Below, one piece after another: positions 21,419 to 33,015 of a stretch of DNA of 64,000 nucleotides. Made by a program: the position numbers and the translations under genes. The notes beneath the pieces were generated by a model. That model was not told where the DNA came from. It saw only the letters and a program-made list of their open reading frames with translations, and did no database searches. Source of the stretch: Ashinkailepas kermadecensis. Its lineage: Eukaryota; Arthropoda; Thecostraca; Neolepadidae. The stretch lies in assembly GCA_034440615.1 (NCBI GenBank), contig JAOTOM010002685.1, positions 1-64,000 on the forward strand. Reading direction: 5' to 3'. Each line of letters begins with the position of its first letter. Positions within the stretch are counted from its first letter, which is position 1.

Positions 21419-21481
21419 ACTTGTTTCAACACGCAGGACTCGGTGCCGCGACACCGGTGGTCGCTGGCCAGCTCCGCTCAG

Positions 21482-24400
21482 GTGACGGTACCGTAGCTTA
21501 CATCAGCAGGTGCCGTCGGCCGACCAACGTCAGCCACGGAGACTGCCGCCCATGTGATTCACGCCATGTGGTCCATGTGACCGGTGTCAACATGGGAACC
21601 TTGCGACCCCTCTATGAGCGTGCACCAATCTACGAAAAGAAATGCTGTAGCTGGGTATATTTATATAGAACGCCTTCGCGTTGAGTACTCGGACACAAAG
21701 TCGTTGGCACAGCATATCCAGATCCGCTAACAAAAGTGCAGCGCCATTTTGGGTTCAATGTTCCAAATATTTTCAACGTGACGGAGTTGCCTGCATGAAA
21801 GCTGAGAGGAGCTCAGTAAGGAAACAACGATGAACATTTTTGCGCAAGGAGGAAGCTATTACTAAATCTGGTATTTTTTGCGCTTTCCGTTGGCTCCCAA
21901 TTATCATGGCGCATCCAGAGTGGAGGGGCCCGGGACGATGGCTTCTCTGGCAGTATCTACCATGCTTTTGTAAAAATGTAAAAATAATAAAAATGGTGAC
22001 GTAGTGACAAGTGACCGAAACCGAGCACTCTTTGTCATTTTAGGATTATGCTTTGGAATGGCCTCTGTTGCAGACAAGGTTATGAAGTCACATTATCAAG
22101 GAAGCAGGAGGGAGCAGTGGCGGAAAGGGTGCTCGGCGGAAAGAACCCACTTAAATAGAATCCCGCGAGGATAGGGCAGAAGGGTGAGAAGGACCAGATT
22201 CAATGGTGTCCCTTTGTGTAATTGATTGCGGTGGCAATTAATGTTGTTGGTGCCATCTTTCCCCGGAGAGGGGTGCCATCGACTGAAAAAAAAACTAGGT
22301 GAGCGGGGAGGTGCACTCTAGCGTTCTGCAAGGGTGCCTCCATAAGCTCAGTGGTTTTGGGGAGTGGTCAAATCGAGGATTGCAGAGGTGGCAAATTAAT
22401 AATTTGGTGTCCAATTCCCTCTCACTTAGCGCATGCAGAGTGGCACGTCTGGCCCGAACAAAATTGCCAATCTCTGGAGAGGATCTAAGACTGACAGAAA
22501 GTTGTAGAGGAGAGGAATCGATAGTAGCCGCCAAAGCTATACCATAGGGCGCAAAACAAGAACACAAGCACACATATTTTTGATGATTTGATTCCCCTTC
22601 CTCAGGAACGCTGGAATAGGTAAAAACCATCCAAAGATCAAATATCCTAAGTTGGGGTCTCAAGAAAACAATGATTCTGAAGTTCTGGCATTAAGAAATG
22701 TGTGGCCTGGTTAAGGCCAGATATTTTGCTGTCCCTTTGTAACTTTCTGAATCAGCCAGTGCCGATATCCACAATAAGTGAGCAGCCAATTGTCTTGCAT
22801 CGGGGCTCAAGCAAGTCCCAAGTGGTGTGATTTTGATCAGTCACCAAAGGATGGTATTAGACTGGGAGGAAGGAATTAGATCTGCCGCTTCATCAATCTG
22901 GTAGATGATTGCGCCTATCAGGCAGTCGAAAAGGCGTATACTCCTTTTCGCAGTAATTTTGCATGCAGTTTTTTTAGTTTGATTTCAGAAAACCATTGCC
23001 TTTGCAGGTCGAGTGCAAATTTACCTTATTTGAACGTCATAGTGGACACAAAATTATTATAAAATGTTGTCATTATTTACGGTACTTGTATGGTAGTGTT
23101 GGTTGGTGATCATTACTCTTCGGGGTCGGAGCTTCGCCAGTCTTCTAACAGCTAAGGTTTCACTGAAACCTCATTTTAATCATAGTGCATGATGGGCCTA
23201 ATGGTTAATGGCCCATCCTGGGCGATTAATATAAATTATTGGAAGAGAAGGCGGACTTTCCAGAGAGATGGGAAGCTAGGCCATTCCTGTTGTTCACCAC
23301 TCTAAGTTTGAAAGGGCATGGAGGCTCAATCGTTGGGACGCGTCCCACACAATATTCCTGAAATGTAACATTAGATATATGGCAACAAACTACCAAAGCA
23401 TCCTTCCGTCTCCCATAGTTTTCAGTCGACGGAGCCACTCGATGCGGACTGCCGCACCGCGTATTTATGTTATTTATTTATTTATTTATTTCACGATACA
23501 TGCCCTCCACGTATAGTGGCTGTTATGGACTACTGCCACGCAGGTAATATTAACCGTTTCGTATCATGAACCTTTCCACGCTAATGCTCACTTTCACCAG
23601 CATTTTTTTTCGCGGCATTTAAACCGCATTTAATTCATGTCAGTATTTAACCCCGTATGGCTCCTGATCAATCTGTATTGTTCTGGACGCACCTATTTTT
23701 TAACCGATCACCAGCAGATGCTCAGCGGCAAATCGGCCGGATATGTATCGAAACACCACGTTGCGATCGTACGGTTTCTACGATTTTTGATCATATAAAG
23801 AGCATTTTTGGTTTCTAATTGCACATTCTCCTCCGATGACCACATTTATATTGGGTCTGTTCCCTGAAGCGCTGGCAGCTCGGACCGTGGCCGTTGCCGG
23901 AAGCCCTCCGGCGCCCTGGGAGTCATCACCAGGCGGCCGAGAGCGCTGCACGTACGCTCCGCCCGCCGCCCCGCTGCCCGTTGTTCAAGTCCAGTCATTT
24001 GGAGCAGTCGTAACAGCATCTGGCTAACCGCGTTATCTCGGGCAGTCCAAGTCTTCACAAGCTGTCACCAAGCCACCGAAATCTGGACTCCCAGTCGGAG
24101 TCCGGCTTAGCCACAGTGTTGTTGGGATTGGACTTCCGTTCTCCGGTTATACTGGCGTCGCGGCAGTAGACTTATCGAGCCGTGGGAGGACTGAGATGAG
24201 GACTGGAAGGGCGTCAGACGCTGACGTTGTAAATTACTGACTAAATTCTGCAGCCATGTAAAATATTTACCTTCGTGGCCTGTTCTTAATCTTCCTGGGT
24301 GCAGGCTGTTCTCGGATACCATAAAGTCCAAGGGATGGCTTGGAGACATTCCGTACTCCCTTCAACCGCTATCATGCTAATAACGGTGCTGGTAGTCTCA

Positions 24401-24700
24401 GCATATCCGCTACTTTTACAAAGCAATTCCGATGAAACCTTCAGAAATAATGGCCCCAGGCACTGTTACATCCATCGTGGAACGCCTCCATTATGGGACC
24501 GACAAATTCAGCAAGCTTTGCTGAATCGACACATCCGCATGAGGAATTTTGCTGAGATGTCAGCGACATAAAACTAACGCTAAAACGCCTGATTGGGGTC
24601 AGACGTGGCAGAATATTGAGATCACACTATGTTTTCCCCACATTTCCTTTGGTTCATGTGTCATTCCTCGTTCCTCCGAAGGCGAGCAATATGTGTCTTG
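21482..24700. other. Unassigned intronic sequence
   Basis: Lies in the proposed 9.6-kb nAChR intron. It contains a TTTATTTATT run at about 23467-23490 and a GC-rich patch at 23870-23975 with open frames but no recognisable product. GGGTGCCATCGACTGAAAAAAAAACT at about 22270 resembles a block at 39187 inside a large repeat array. No gene supported. Confidence 0.45.
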
Positions 24701-24703
24701 TCT

Positions 24704-25115
24704 CGAAGTGTGTCTGTCTGTCTGAGCCGCGCTACCTGTTTCTGTATATGCATGACTGTCCGCATCTTTATGTGCTTGCATGCATTTTGATCCGTCTGTG
24801 AATCTGTCAGAATGTCTGTGGATGTATCTGTTTATCTGTCTGTTTGTCTGTGTATCTGTCTGAGATAGAGAGATGGGGAGAGAGATAGAGAGACAGTGTG
24901 CGAAAGTGAAAGAGAGACTGCTTTGTTATGGACGCATAGATAGGATGGAGAGGATGAAAGGATAGGAAAAGGAAATTAAGAGTCGGTAGATGGGTGAGGA
25001 AAGATAGGTATGTCGAGATATAGCGATAGAGGGATAGGAATATGGTTAGAAAGATATTGATAGAGGGATAGGAATAAAGGAATAGGGATACAGGGATATG
25101 GATAGATATAATTAT
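24704..25115. repeat. Cryptic tetranucleotide repeats
   Basis: Degenerate TCTG repeats (24704-24860) pass into GATA/GAGA and then into GATAGGGATA-type repeats (to about 25115). Low-complexity, non-coding. Confidence 0.85.
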
Positions 25116-25949
25116 GCTCCAAAAAATCCTCAGGATCGGTAACTCATCTAAATGAAAATATATCGAAATGAAATTTGCCTCGCAATTACAATTTGGCAGC
25201 GCCTACGACACGTACATCTAGGATTTCTGTCCCAGGTCAGGTCAGTGACCTGAGATCACAGCCAATTTTGGACCAATTTTCCTACTTTTATATGCACATT
25301 CTTCCAACCGCATTGTTTCCTTGGTATGCATGTAGAAATGAGATGCTATATATCTATCCAATGTTATATATATGTTATATATCGTATCTAATTTAATTGT
25401 TCTCAGTCAAGTGACCTGAGGCCAGTTGAAGATAAAATGGCTGAGTGAGCAAAACGTCTTTAGACACTCGTGTTTTTATCGTTTGTTTAGAGTTGTCATA
25501 GCCTAAAGTAGTATCAAACTTGCTCCTTGCACGACCAATAAGCTAGCCTATGGAACCAAAGCTATGAGTCATGGTCAAGGTCAAGATCATCCTATGCCAT
25601 TCCCATACAACAGTTTTTAGTTATATTTTTGCAGGCTCCTACGCATGGAAATATATTCAAATGAAGCCTTACTACATACTTACAATTTGAATTTGGTAAT
25701 GCTTACAACATGCATACCTTGGAGTTGTGTTTGTGAGCAGGTCAACGGCCTAAGGTCACTGTCAATTTCGGCCCATGATTGGCCAATTGAACTATTTTTG
25801 TGATATGCGCTGTGTAATCACCTGTCGACTTTCATGCGTTTTAACTCAATGTCTTTACCAGAAATGAAGATATAAATGTTCTTGAAAAAAGTGTATTTCT
25901 GAAAAGCCGCCATATTGAGTCGCAAAATGACTAAAATGTTGTTGAGGCA
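25116..25949. other. Unassigned AT-rich sequence
   Basis: No gene seen. Two similar segments (about 25135-25275 and 25620-25760: GGAAATATATTCAAATGAA..., CAGGTCAGTGACCT) suggest a local duplication. Confidence 0.4.
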
Positions 25950-26150
25950 ATTTTCGGGCCCTATTCGTCGAGTGCTTTCCGATGATACCCGCTTTGCGTT
26001 CGTGCACCGCTTAGTTTGGAAGTTAAAGGGGGTCTTTAACAACAACAACAACAACAACAACAACCCCCCCACTCCCCCCTCCCACCCCTCCACACACACA
26101 CACACGAGACGGGTTGTGAAGATTTGACCGGAGAGACTGAGGTTCATACG
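25950..26150 (+). repeat. Dispersed repeat R2, copy 2
   Basis: Second copy of the repeat at 10432-10610. Here the C-rich centre has been joined by (AAC)8 at about 26038-26063 and (CA)n at about 26093-26104, microsatellites absent from copy 1. Confidence 0.75.
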
Positions 26151-26327
26151 CTTGCGAATTTCATGCCAGCCTTGTACCCACGAAGTGCTACGAGCGTCCA
26201 CGACCATGAACATTAACGAATTATATTTCAATATAACTTACACAAACTTTAAATGGCTTGAACAAAACTGCTCACACCCAGTATGAGGGTGCGCGTGCCT
26301 CTGCATGTTATGAAAACAGAAATCATC

Positions 26328-26540
26328 ATCACCCGGCGGCAGCGACGAAAGCCACAAAACAAAAAAAAAAAAAAAGGAAACAGGGACGACACATCATCAA
26401 ACAAGGACGACACCCGGCGGCAGCGACGAAAGCTTCACTACACGGAAACCAGCGGACGACACAACACGGAAACAACAGCGGACGACACCCGGCGGCAGCG
26501 ACGAAAGCTTCACAACACGGAAACCAGCGGACGACACCTT
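26328..26540. repeat. ~75-bp minisatellite, 3 copies
   Basis: The core CACCCGGCGGCAGCGACGAA recurs at 26328, 26410 and 26485, followed by GCTTCAC(A/T)ACACGGAAACC and AGCGGACGACAC. The first unit carries an A15 tract. Confidence 0.85.
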
Positions 26541-27099
26541 GCAGCTAGTTCAGTACAAGCCATCGAAAACCGGCGGCCGGCTTGTCAACTGAGGGGTGGA
26601 GTTTTTCAAAAATACTACGTGGTCCTGTTTTTCTTCAGCATCCCCACCACCACTCTGAGAAGGAGATAATCCGACTAAGACCACCTCTGTATCCGTTTTT
26701 TTCCTCACTTTTTGTTCTGTAGATTTCACACCATAAAACATGGTTCGGTCGGGAGTGGTAGAGTCCACGATCCCTCTAGCTCCCATGGGTGGGATTCTGC
26801 AATACAACTTTAAGTAAATCTTCTATCCTTGTGAATCCTTTGTTTCCTATAAAAACAAGCGTAACGTACGTCGTCGAGCAACCCTTTATTCAGGATCTGC
26901 TTTGGACGGATTGCCGGCCGGGAGCCATGGCATTTGCAGATAATCGAACAGTCGGTATGCAAAAAAAAACTTCTCCACTCCAGAGCGATTTTCTGTGCCC
27001 GGCAAGGACGAATAAAGCCGAAGCAGCTGGCGCACCCCCAAAATCCCAAATACACACAGTGTCCGGCCATTTTTTTTATCGGGATAACTGCTTCTTATT
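26541..27099. other. Unassigned sequence
   Basis: Short open frames only, no domain recognised. Sequence like that of the adjoining array (TTTTCTGTGCCCGGCAAGG) begins to appear from about 26990. Confidence 0.4.
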
Positions 27100-28195
27100 T
27101 TTCTGATGGGGGGGGGGAGCAGCGTGTATTCTTTCCGGTCCCGATTCAATTTCTTGAGTCCGCTGTATTTGTTGAGCCCAGCTATATTCTTTCAACCTCC
27201 GACGGGGATTTTTGGAACCCAGTCCGATGTTACTAGTCTCCGGCGCGATCATTTAGGCCCCGAAGCCAGTTTTTTGTGCCTAACACTATTTTTTTCGGGA
27301 TCTCTTCTGAATTGTTCGGAGCTCGGTTCGCTTCTCGGGTACCGGACGTAATTTTCTGGACCCCGGCTCGCGGCCCCGATTTTCGGCCTTCCGGTTGGGC
27401 ACGAATGTTCAAAGACTGGTCCAAGCGTCCCAAGGCCCCAATAACTACCTAACTAGGGCCCACGACCCGATATTTTGGGCCCCGACAAGGGTTGTCTGTC
27501 TCTGCGTGATTTGTATACGTTCGCACGTTTGTTTGAAGCCCTTTGCGAAGTTTTGGAACTTATGGTGCGATGTTTGGTGCTTGGGGGAAATTTTCCGGAC
27601 CGGATTGATGTTACGTAGTCCCTGCCCAATCTTTCGGGGCCCCGGCTTCATTCTTCGAGTTCCGGTTGGATTTTTAGCCCCGGCGCAGTTTTTGTTGGGC
27701 CTGGCTTTGTTTTTAGGATCCTGGCGGGGGTTTTCGGAGTCTCTCTATGATTAATTGAGGCCCCGACACAAGTTTTGGGAATGTGGGAATCTTTGTGACA
27801 TCGGCGCGATTTTGGGGGACGCGGCACGATTTTTTGGGCCCCGAAGGAAGTTTTTCGAGCCCGCTGGATTTACTAGGGCCCCCGATGCGAAATGTGTTGG
27901 AGCCTGACGCGAATGTTCTGGGCACCAGCGCAATTTTGGAATCCCGGCTGCGATTTTACGGATCCCGGCGCGGGTTTCGGGGCCCTGCTGTACTTGTTTG
28001 GGCCTGGATGCAAAATGTTTTGGGCCCCGACGGGAATATTTTGGGCCTCGGGAAACTTTGGGGAGTTCTGCGCGATTGTTCGAGCTCCGGTGCTAGCTTT
28101 CGGAGCCTCGCTGTATATAATTGGGGATCCGACGCGATTTTTCGTGGCCACCGCACAATTTTTCGGATATCCGGTGCGATTCATGGGGATCCCGC
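27100..28195 (-). repeat. Degenerate GC-run/A-tract array B, copy 1 (1.1 kb)
   Basis: About 33 highly diverged units of roughly 30-35 bp, each a GC core (GGGCCCCGRCGCGA) followed by a T tract (TTTTT). On the minus strand it reads AAAAATCGCGYCGGGGCCC, the same class as the array at 37795-40450. The right edge (GGGATCCCGCCACCTCTCAGAGGGG) resembles the reverse complement of the left edge of that array. Overlapping open frames are shadows. Confidence 0.9.
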
Positions 28196-28239
28196 CACCT
28201 CTCAGAGGGGACCGTTTTCTCCCTTCTCCCCCCCCCCCC

Positions 28240-29795
28240 TTGGTTCAAATATGGCCAGGAATTCAGCTTAGGTTTAGTCAAGGCCATTAGTCACTTCACA
28301 TGTTCTTTATCAGTGGCATTTCCAGATATAGGAGAAAGAAATCATGTCTCCTTGTGATCTTTTTATTCCTACAGAAAATTGCGTGCGAAGCCGATTATTG
28401 AAAATATAATTCCAGGAAATATCCTCAGTCCTTTATCCATCTATCATAGCGAGGATATTTCGGTAATCATGTTTTTCAAGATTGATAATGCTTACATAAC
28501 GCCACAAAATATAGGCTGCTAAATACCAAGCTGAAATTTAACCTTGATATATTGTTGTTGGACGGGTTGGTTAAATGGCCTTCACTGGGCTGATCACTTT
28601 TGTATTGAGAGACCCTAAGCAAGTTGCTTGCTTGTTCAGGTTTACGCCTAAGTGTGAGTGCAAAAAGCGTGTGTGCAGTGATGCAGGAGCCGTAAGGGAT
28701 GAAACGAGGGCAGAGCTGGAAGAACAGCCTTGTGCATGGGCAGGTTTCATAAACATTACGTAGGGCGCATTTTAGTTCGTACTACGCATACGCAGCTGTG
28801 CAGGCGCAGAATAACGCAAAATTGCGTTGAGTACGCAATAACTCTACATGCTGGTGGTGAAATGCTGTAAAATGCTTGTCTGGAGTACTGGTACAATGTA
28901 AAGCAATGATAAGGAAAAGGGAAAATAAAATGCACTGTTTCATGAACATGTCAGCAGTAGCCGGTCAGAAATATAAATTCTGCAAATTTTATCACCCTAA
29001 ATAATTAATTCATTAGGAAGCTGAAGTCAAACTCGTCACTTAAAGTGATGGGAAAATAAGCAAATGTGGCTCATCAGATACAAAACAAACAGTCGGGAAC
29101 ACATTTAACTGTATATATGACGAGGAATAGTTTCTGTGCTTTCGGTGGGACCCGGCCCCTACCCAGGGGCTGATCCAGGAATTGCCATGGAGGCACTTGT
29201 CTGGTAGTGCCTTTTGCTTCCGAGGGGCGCCTCTGGCTGGAAAAAAAATCCGAGGGGAGGTGTACAGGATAGCAGAGGAAGTTAACAGGATTAAATACTA
29301 GAATGAGAAGACTGAGAAGACTATGGTATCTAGCAATTCACACCGTGATGACCTTATGAAACACTTGAATGATGGGATATTATTACGGGATTTTAGAATG
29401 ACATATCCGAATGTAATATTTTGACGGGATAGCAGGATGAGGTAGAAGGATAGGGCAGAACGATGAGTAGGATAAAATCGACAGGATTAAGGGAGCGATG
29501 TAATGAAGTAAGAGGTAAGTATATATAGGATCGTAGATAATTATTGCCCAAAGAGAGGTGGAATGAACAGAGAGGGATAGGCTAAGGAGACGGGTAAGAA
29601 ATAAAGAAGATGAAAGATAGAACCGAAGTTAGATAGATGATCATGCATAATTATTTTTGAGAAGAATTGACCTTAAGACGTTTGGCTTGTGGCAAATGGT
29701 TCCCTGGTTTACTTAGCATGACATGTACTCCGGTAGCGTTTGTCTGTTGGGCCCACGTGCCGTGCATCTGATGTGGCGGTGGGATGTTGTTGCAG
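28240..29795. other. Unassigned end of proposed nAChR intron
   Basis: No gene seen. 29145-29270 (CCCCTACCCAGGGGCTGATCC) looks like the end of a G/C-run dispersed element. 29270-29640 is rich in degenerate GGATAG motifs. The 3' splice site TTGTTGCAG ends at 29795. Confidence 0.45.
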
Positions 29796-29969
29796 TTTAA
29801 GGAGGACTGGAAGTACGTGGCCATGGTGCTGGACCGGCTGTTCCTCTGGATCTTCACGCTGGCCGTGTTCGTCGGCACGGCCGGCATCATTCTGCAGGCG
29901 CCCTCCCTCTATGACGACAGGATAGCGCTCGACCAGAAGCTCTCCCAGATTGGCCGGCTGGCGCAGTGA
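29796..29969 (+). CDS. nAChR subunit, terminal exon (M4 helix and C-terminus)
   Basis: Fifty-seven codons and a TGA stop. It starts in phase 0 after TTGTTGCAG with F, then [17 protein letters not shown], continues through the hydrophobic M4 segment ([15 protein letters not shown], roughly residues 17-31 of the exon) and ends [16 protein letters not shown] followed by a short tail and the stop. This is the strongly conserved end of alpha/beta nicotinic acetylcholine receptor subunits of the insect alpha1-4/beta1-like group; I cannot say which. The KEDW motif and M4 length are as expected, with no disruption. It joins the exon ending at 20185. The ligand-binding domain and M1-M3 must lie left of the window. 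Confidence 0.93.
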   Translation, partial: FKEDWKYVAMVLDRLFLWIFTLAVFVGTAGIILQAPSLYDDRIALDQKLSQIGRLAQ

Positions 29970-30386
29970 GGCTGGCGTCGGAAGTTGGCGCGGTGAGCAC
30001 GTGACGAGCCTGCTGCAGGGAGGCCGCCTGGCGCACGGCAGGCCGGCAGCCAGCGTGACGGCGACAGTGCGCCAGTGCTGTCTGTCGGACGGCCGCCAGT
30101 GGATTCGGCAGCGGTAGTTAGTGCCTTGACGAGGGCCCTTTCCCAGTGCTGAGGCTCGACTCGTGGCGACATCAGGCGTCCTGTGCCCGTGTGCGACCGT
30201 GACGTGGGCGGATCACGAGATGTGACCTTGACCGGCGACCGCCCAAGTCCAGCCGGCCAATGACAGCAGCAGTGGTAAAACGCCACCCCCACGCACGTGT
30301 CCCAGCGGCGGCGAACGTGGTCACAGCCACAGCATTTGCGTCACATCGGCAGACCTTGGCAGGACGGTGGCGCTATGTTCGGACGC

Positions 30387-30720
30387 AGCTGTGTTGCAGC
30401 ACTTCAGTGAAGGCCGGTATCGGGTACGTTAGCTGTGTTGCAGCGCTGTAGTGAAGGCCGATGTCAGGTGCGTGAGCTGTGTTGCAACGCTGCAGTGAGG
30501 GCCGGTATTTGGTGCGTCCGCTGTATTGCAGCACTGCAGTGAAGGCCGATGTCAGGTGCGTCAGCTGTGTTGCAGCGCTGCCGTGAGGGCCGGTATCGGG
30601 TGAATCAGCTGTATTGCAGCGCTGCAGTGAAGGCCGGTATCGGGTGCGTTAGCTGTGTTGCAGCGCTGCAGTGAGGGCCGATATCGGGTGCGTCAGCTGT
30701 GTTGCAGCGCAGAGAAGCTC
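30387..30720 (+). repeat. 44-bp minisatellite, ~7 copies
   Basis: Units of 44-45 bp (GCTGTGTTGCAGCGCTGCAG, then TGARGGCCGGTATCGGGTGC and a short linker). Begins about 420 bp after the nAChR stop codon, so it could lie in the 3' untranslated region. GC-rich. Confidence 0.92.
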
Positions 30721-31002
30721 TGCGGATGCGACTCGTCGGCACTGAAATGAAGGCGGGTGTCATGTGCGTCGACAGACAATAAGTTTCGGCGGAAAATGAA
30801 ATCATGCTAGCTTGAACATTGCGAACACTGGTGACAAGAGGCACTGCTCGTGTGATGAGAGTGTGTACTCGACACGAAAGCCACCGCTTTTCAGTGTCGA
30901 CTTTTGTCTAGGGAGGTGTCCATATACCCCGTGCCCGTGTGCTGCAGTGTCAGTTGTGAGCATGCAATAGAACTGCCTTAGATAGACCGCAGTTTCTTTC
31001 AG

Positions 31003-31137
31003 CGAGCTACGACCCCTACTCACCGCTGGCGGCCACGTGCGTGGACGAACCAACGGACGGCGTCAAGTTCACTCCTACCAAGCCGTCTTCGTCTGGACAA
31101 GTCGCGACAGCACGACAGGGTAGACGCAATTCCATAA
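31003..31137 (+). CDS. Candidate exon of unrecognised protein
   Basis: A 135-bp GC-rich block bounded by TTTCTTTCAG (strong 3' splice site) and ATAA|GTGAGTTTT (5' splice site). The open frame reads SYDPYSPLAATCVDEP, TDGVKFTPTKPSSSGQ and RQGRRNSIS, enriched in Pro/Ser/Thr and containing RRNS, a basophilic kinase-type site. It begins and ends in phase 1. No domain is recognised. It lies 1.0 kb downstream of the nAChR stop on the same strand, so it would belong to another gene or to an alternative 3' end. It could also be chance. Confidence 0.35.
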   Translation, partial: RATTPTHRWRPRAWTNQRTASSSLLPSRLRLDKSRQHDRVDAIP

Positions 31138-31662
31138 GTGAGTTTTTAGGCTGCTGCCGTCGAGAGGGTTCTGGTGCGGTGCTGGGTAGTAGGCGACGTA
31201 GTGGTGGACCGGGGCCGGGCCGGCCGCCTCCCGTAACGTATTCGCTGTTCTGTTGTTTGCATCACGTCAAGCGTGCGATCGGCGATTCGCTGGCTTGTCG
31301 TGTTGAGTTATTGGTGGGGTGACTGGTGTGCTGTGCCAGCCAAGCGATCGCCAGGCGGTGTGGCCGAGAAGTGCAGGCTCGCGCGTCCAGTGTTCGAGAC
31401 GGACCCGGCGGTCCGCGGCTGTCTGTGGTGTCCGGCACCGGCCAAAATTCCCATCTCAGCCCGGTGCAAAGTTCACGGTTGTTTTCCTCGTGCATCCTCA
31501 GAGCGAGATTTCAGCCACCGTTTGTTCTATCGACCTGCGCAAAATCTGCCGCAAGCGATCCAGATCGAGGCTGCACCGACTTGTTTATGGGCTTGGGCCG
31601 GACGGTTGCTGCTCCGACAGCTGCAGTGACCTTTAACCGGGATGGTGGTCTTGATGTGCTGG

Positions 31663-31664
<2 letters not shown>

Positions 31665-31717
<53 letters not shown>

Positions 31718-31775
31718 ATGGATGTGTGTGTGTGTATGTGTCTGTGTGTGTGTGTGCATGTGTCTACGTGTGGGT
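31665..31775 (+). repeat. (GT)n microsatellite
   Basis: Pure (GT)n for about 46 bp, then GT with TATG interruptions. Confidence 0.97.
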
Positions 31776-31797
31776 GTGGGTTTGATTGGATGGGGGT

Positions 31798-31975
31798 GGG
31801 GGGCTAGCCAGCACGGTGCTGACCTGACGTAGCCGCCGGCTGCACGGCACCAGCCCCCACCAGTGATGTGTGTGTGGGTGGGTGGGTATGGATTGGGTGG
31901 GGTGGGGGGTTAGTCGGCACGGTGCTGACCTGACGTAGTCGCCAGCTGCACGGCACCAGCTCCCACCAGTGAAGT
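31798..31975. repeat. Duplicated ~67-bp segment
   Basis: CAGCACGGTGCTGACCTGAC and its 3' continuation to CCCACCAGTG occur twice (about 31798-31866 and 31907-31973), separated by a GT/GGGT-rich spacer. Confidence 0.88.
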
Positions 31976-32026
31976 TTAATAGGGTGTGCGTGCGCGCGTG
32001 CGTACCCGGCGTTGCCAAGGCGAACC

Positions 32027-32032
32027 AATAAA
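32027..32032 (+). terminator. Possible poly(A) signal AATAAA
   Basis: First AATAAA hexamer found by eye after the nAChR stop, about 2.06 kb downstream. It could end the transcript; a downstream GT element is not obvious. Confidence 0.25.
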
Positions 32033-32308
32033 CGAGAGATTGCGTTCTGGAGGGGCTGTAGAATGGCGCATATTGCGTTCTGCATGCGTCACCATCGAAG
32101 AGGACTGAGAGCTTCCGTAAAATTGCGTGCTGCCACAACATATGTCAGCTCAGTCATGACGCGTCGTGGTTTCACATCATCGTGCTTTGCACACAGGTGG
32201 GGTGGCATCGTCCTTCACCGACGGTAGGCATTGTGTTAAGCTGGCAGGGAGGCAGTGTTTTGCACTGGTGTTGGAGATGTAGTGTCAGACATTAGCGGGA
32301 GAAGCAAT

Positions 32309-32517
32309 CCACACTGGTGGAAGGTAGCTTCCCACACTGGTTTGAGGTAGCTTCACACACTGGCGAGAGATAGCTTCCCACACTGGCGGGAGGTAGCTTC
32401 CCACACTGGCGGGAGGTAGCTTCCCACACTGGCGGGAGGTAGCTTTCCACACTGGCGGGAGGTAGCTTTCCACACTGGTTGGAGGTAGCTTTCCACACTG
32501 GCTGGAGGTAGCTTCCC
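32309..32517 (-). repeat. 23-bp minisatellite, ~9 copies
   Basis: Units of CCACACTGGCGGGAGGTAGCTTC with a few substitutions, most homogeneous in the centre. Confidence 0.95.
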
Positions 32518-33015
32518 TCACGTGCAAGCTCCGACGGAGTCTGTTGTCCAAGCCCTTCCCCCCCCTCCCCACACAGTACTCATATGAAGGAGAGGCACGG
32601 CGGGCTTCCACTCCCCGTCCTACAGTCCCGGTTCCAATGGTGGGATGCGTTTCCCCCTCCCTCACTCCCACTACAAGACTTTGATGACTGAGAGGCGCTG
32701 CCGACACCCTCACCCACCTATCCCGCACCATCACCCCGCGCTACAGCTTCAGTTCCGCTGTCAGGACCATCGGCATCACCTCGCTCTCAGCAGTTTTTAC
32801 TCCGGCCCTCGAGGACATTGATTTATGTGCATTGCTCGGCAGTTGGAACAAATTGCAATTCAGGAGCATACCGGAGTGCAATCAATCCCCCGAGAGATGT
32901 TGAGTGGACCAGAACGGAGACAGATAAATGAAATAAAACATAGATAGATGCTCTGGCATGTACTGAGGGACAGAGGACTTCTACTGAGGAACTTTGATTA
33001 GGGGTGCCCATCAGC
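32518..33015. other. Unassigned sequence
   Basis: C-rich mixed sequence; no gene, repeat or signal that I can support. Confidence 0.45.

Noticed and set aside
21437..21481. 45-bp in-frame micro-exon between the last two nAChR exons (CACGCAG|GACTCGG ... GCTCAG|GTGACG)
   Set aside because: Splice motifs and phase fit, but inserting 15 residues would break the conserved direct MA-helix to KEDWKYVAM junction. The left flank is GT-repeat with a poor pyrimidine tract. Kept only as a low-probability option.
23836..24058. GC-rich exon or gene on either strand
   Set aside because: Open on both strands because of GC content; no splice-site pair or recognisable protein.
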